Source of the DNA: Streptomyces hayashii
Lineage (GTDB): Bacteria; Actinomycetota; Actinomycetes; Streptomycetales; Streptomycetaceae
Direction of reading: 5' to 3'
Assembly: GCF_024539815.1 (NCBI RefSeq)
Contig: NZ_JAHHIU010000005.1
Location: forward strand, 1 to 58,252
DNA: 58,252 nucleotides
How positions within the stretch are numbered: the first letter of the stretch is position 1; each line of letters opens with the position of its first letter. The position numbers were made by a program, and so were the translations under genes. The notes under the pieces were generated by a model. The model made no database searches. It was not told the DNA's origin and worked only from the letters and a program-made list of their open reading frames with translations. This document shows positions 58,095 to 58,252 of the stretch, one piece after another.

Positions 58095-58252
58095 ATGCAG
58101 CACGCAGTGGGTTCTCCGCTGCCGCCGCCCCACCAGCCGGGGCACGGTCCGGCCGCCGGCTGGTCGCCGGCCGCACAACACCCGGGCCCGCACCAGCCGG
58201 GCAGCGCCCCGCACCAGCCGGGTCACCTCGGCGGCCCCGCGGGCCCGGGTGT
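58095..58252 (+). CDS. N-terminal part of a Pro/Gln/His/Gly-rich protein (cut by the window end)
   Basis: The first 52 codons from ATG 58095, with CGGAG about ten bases upstream. The peptide repeats short PHQPG and GPA elements (HQPGHGPAAG, PHQPGSAPHQPGH), so the N-terminus is disordered, resembling the cytoplasmic tails that Streptomyces places before membrane or secreted domains. The remainder lies outside the window; function cannot be named. Confidence 0.6.
   Translation, partial: MQHAVGSPLPPPHQPGHGPAAGWSPAAQHPGPHQPGSAPHQPGHLGGPAGPG

Overview
The window is a very GC-rich stretch (roughly 70% or more) with dense, mostly single-copy housekeeping genes, many GTG/TTG starts, frequent ATGA/GTGA stop-start overlaps, and Streptomyces marker genes (SsgB, TIGR02611 protein, PIM-lipid enzymes, RelA with an N-terminal disordered extension). 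It is most likely chromosomal core DNA of a Streptomyces species. No rRNA, IS element, phage module or CRISPR array was seen. Two identical tRNA-Val(CAC) genes are present.

Layout. 1-3220: development-linked small genes (a membrane protein, a tiny putative membrane peptide, a CGNR zinc-finger protein, the sporulation protein SsgB, and a TIGR02611 membrane protein divergent from ssgB across a shared region with a perfect 17-bp palindrome). 3273-14272: a segment bounded by the two tRNA-Val genes. It holds a NUDIX hydrolase, a carbohydrate-uptake operon (lipoprotein, two permeases, YesL-like protein, large Tat-exported YetA/PcRGLX-like protein), a 789-residue polytopic membrane protein and a SRPBCC protein. 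14342-17034: a DEDDh exonuclease divergent from a translationally coupled pair, a DUF4365 (nuclease-like) protein and a 411-residue unknown.

17124-40271: a long, mainly plus-strand housekeeping block: thrS, a HIT hydrolase, pgsA-patA-pimA (phosphatidylinositol mannoside synthesis), pdxS-pdxT (PLP synthesis), a YebC regulator, ruvC-ruvA-ruvB (Holliday junction resolution), yajC-secD-secF (Sec export), apt and relA (purine salvage and stringent response). A potassium channel gene, an EF-G paralogue with eroded GTPase motifs and a membrane protein of unknown function lie on the minus strand within it.

40340-58252: DUF349 protein and a membrane-anchored cyclophilin (minus strand), then plus-strand metallo-hydrolase, hisS, VKOR-family protein, rarA, rpsD with a leader of nearly 300 bases, two small envelope-type proteins, alaS, ruvX, mltG, aroE, aroC, aroK, aroB and the start of one further gene. 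From memory, the order thrS-HIT-pgsA-patA-pimA ... pdxS-pdxT-yebC-ruvCAB ... secDF-apt-relA-ppi-hydrolase-hisS ... alaS-ruvX-mltG-aroE ... aroC-aroK-aroB also exists in Mycobacterium tuberculosis, so this is an ancient actinobacterial backbone. The genes that break that order are the best candidates for lineage-specific biology: the tRNA-bounded segment, the DUF4365 pair, the EF-G-like gene with its membrane neighbour, and the VKOR gene.

All functional calls are from reading motifs by eye; no database search was run. Start codons were chosen by ribosome-binding-site spacing, overlaps and expected N-termini.
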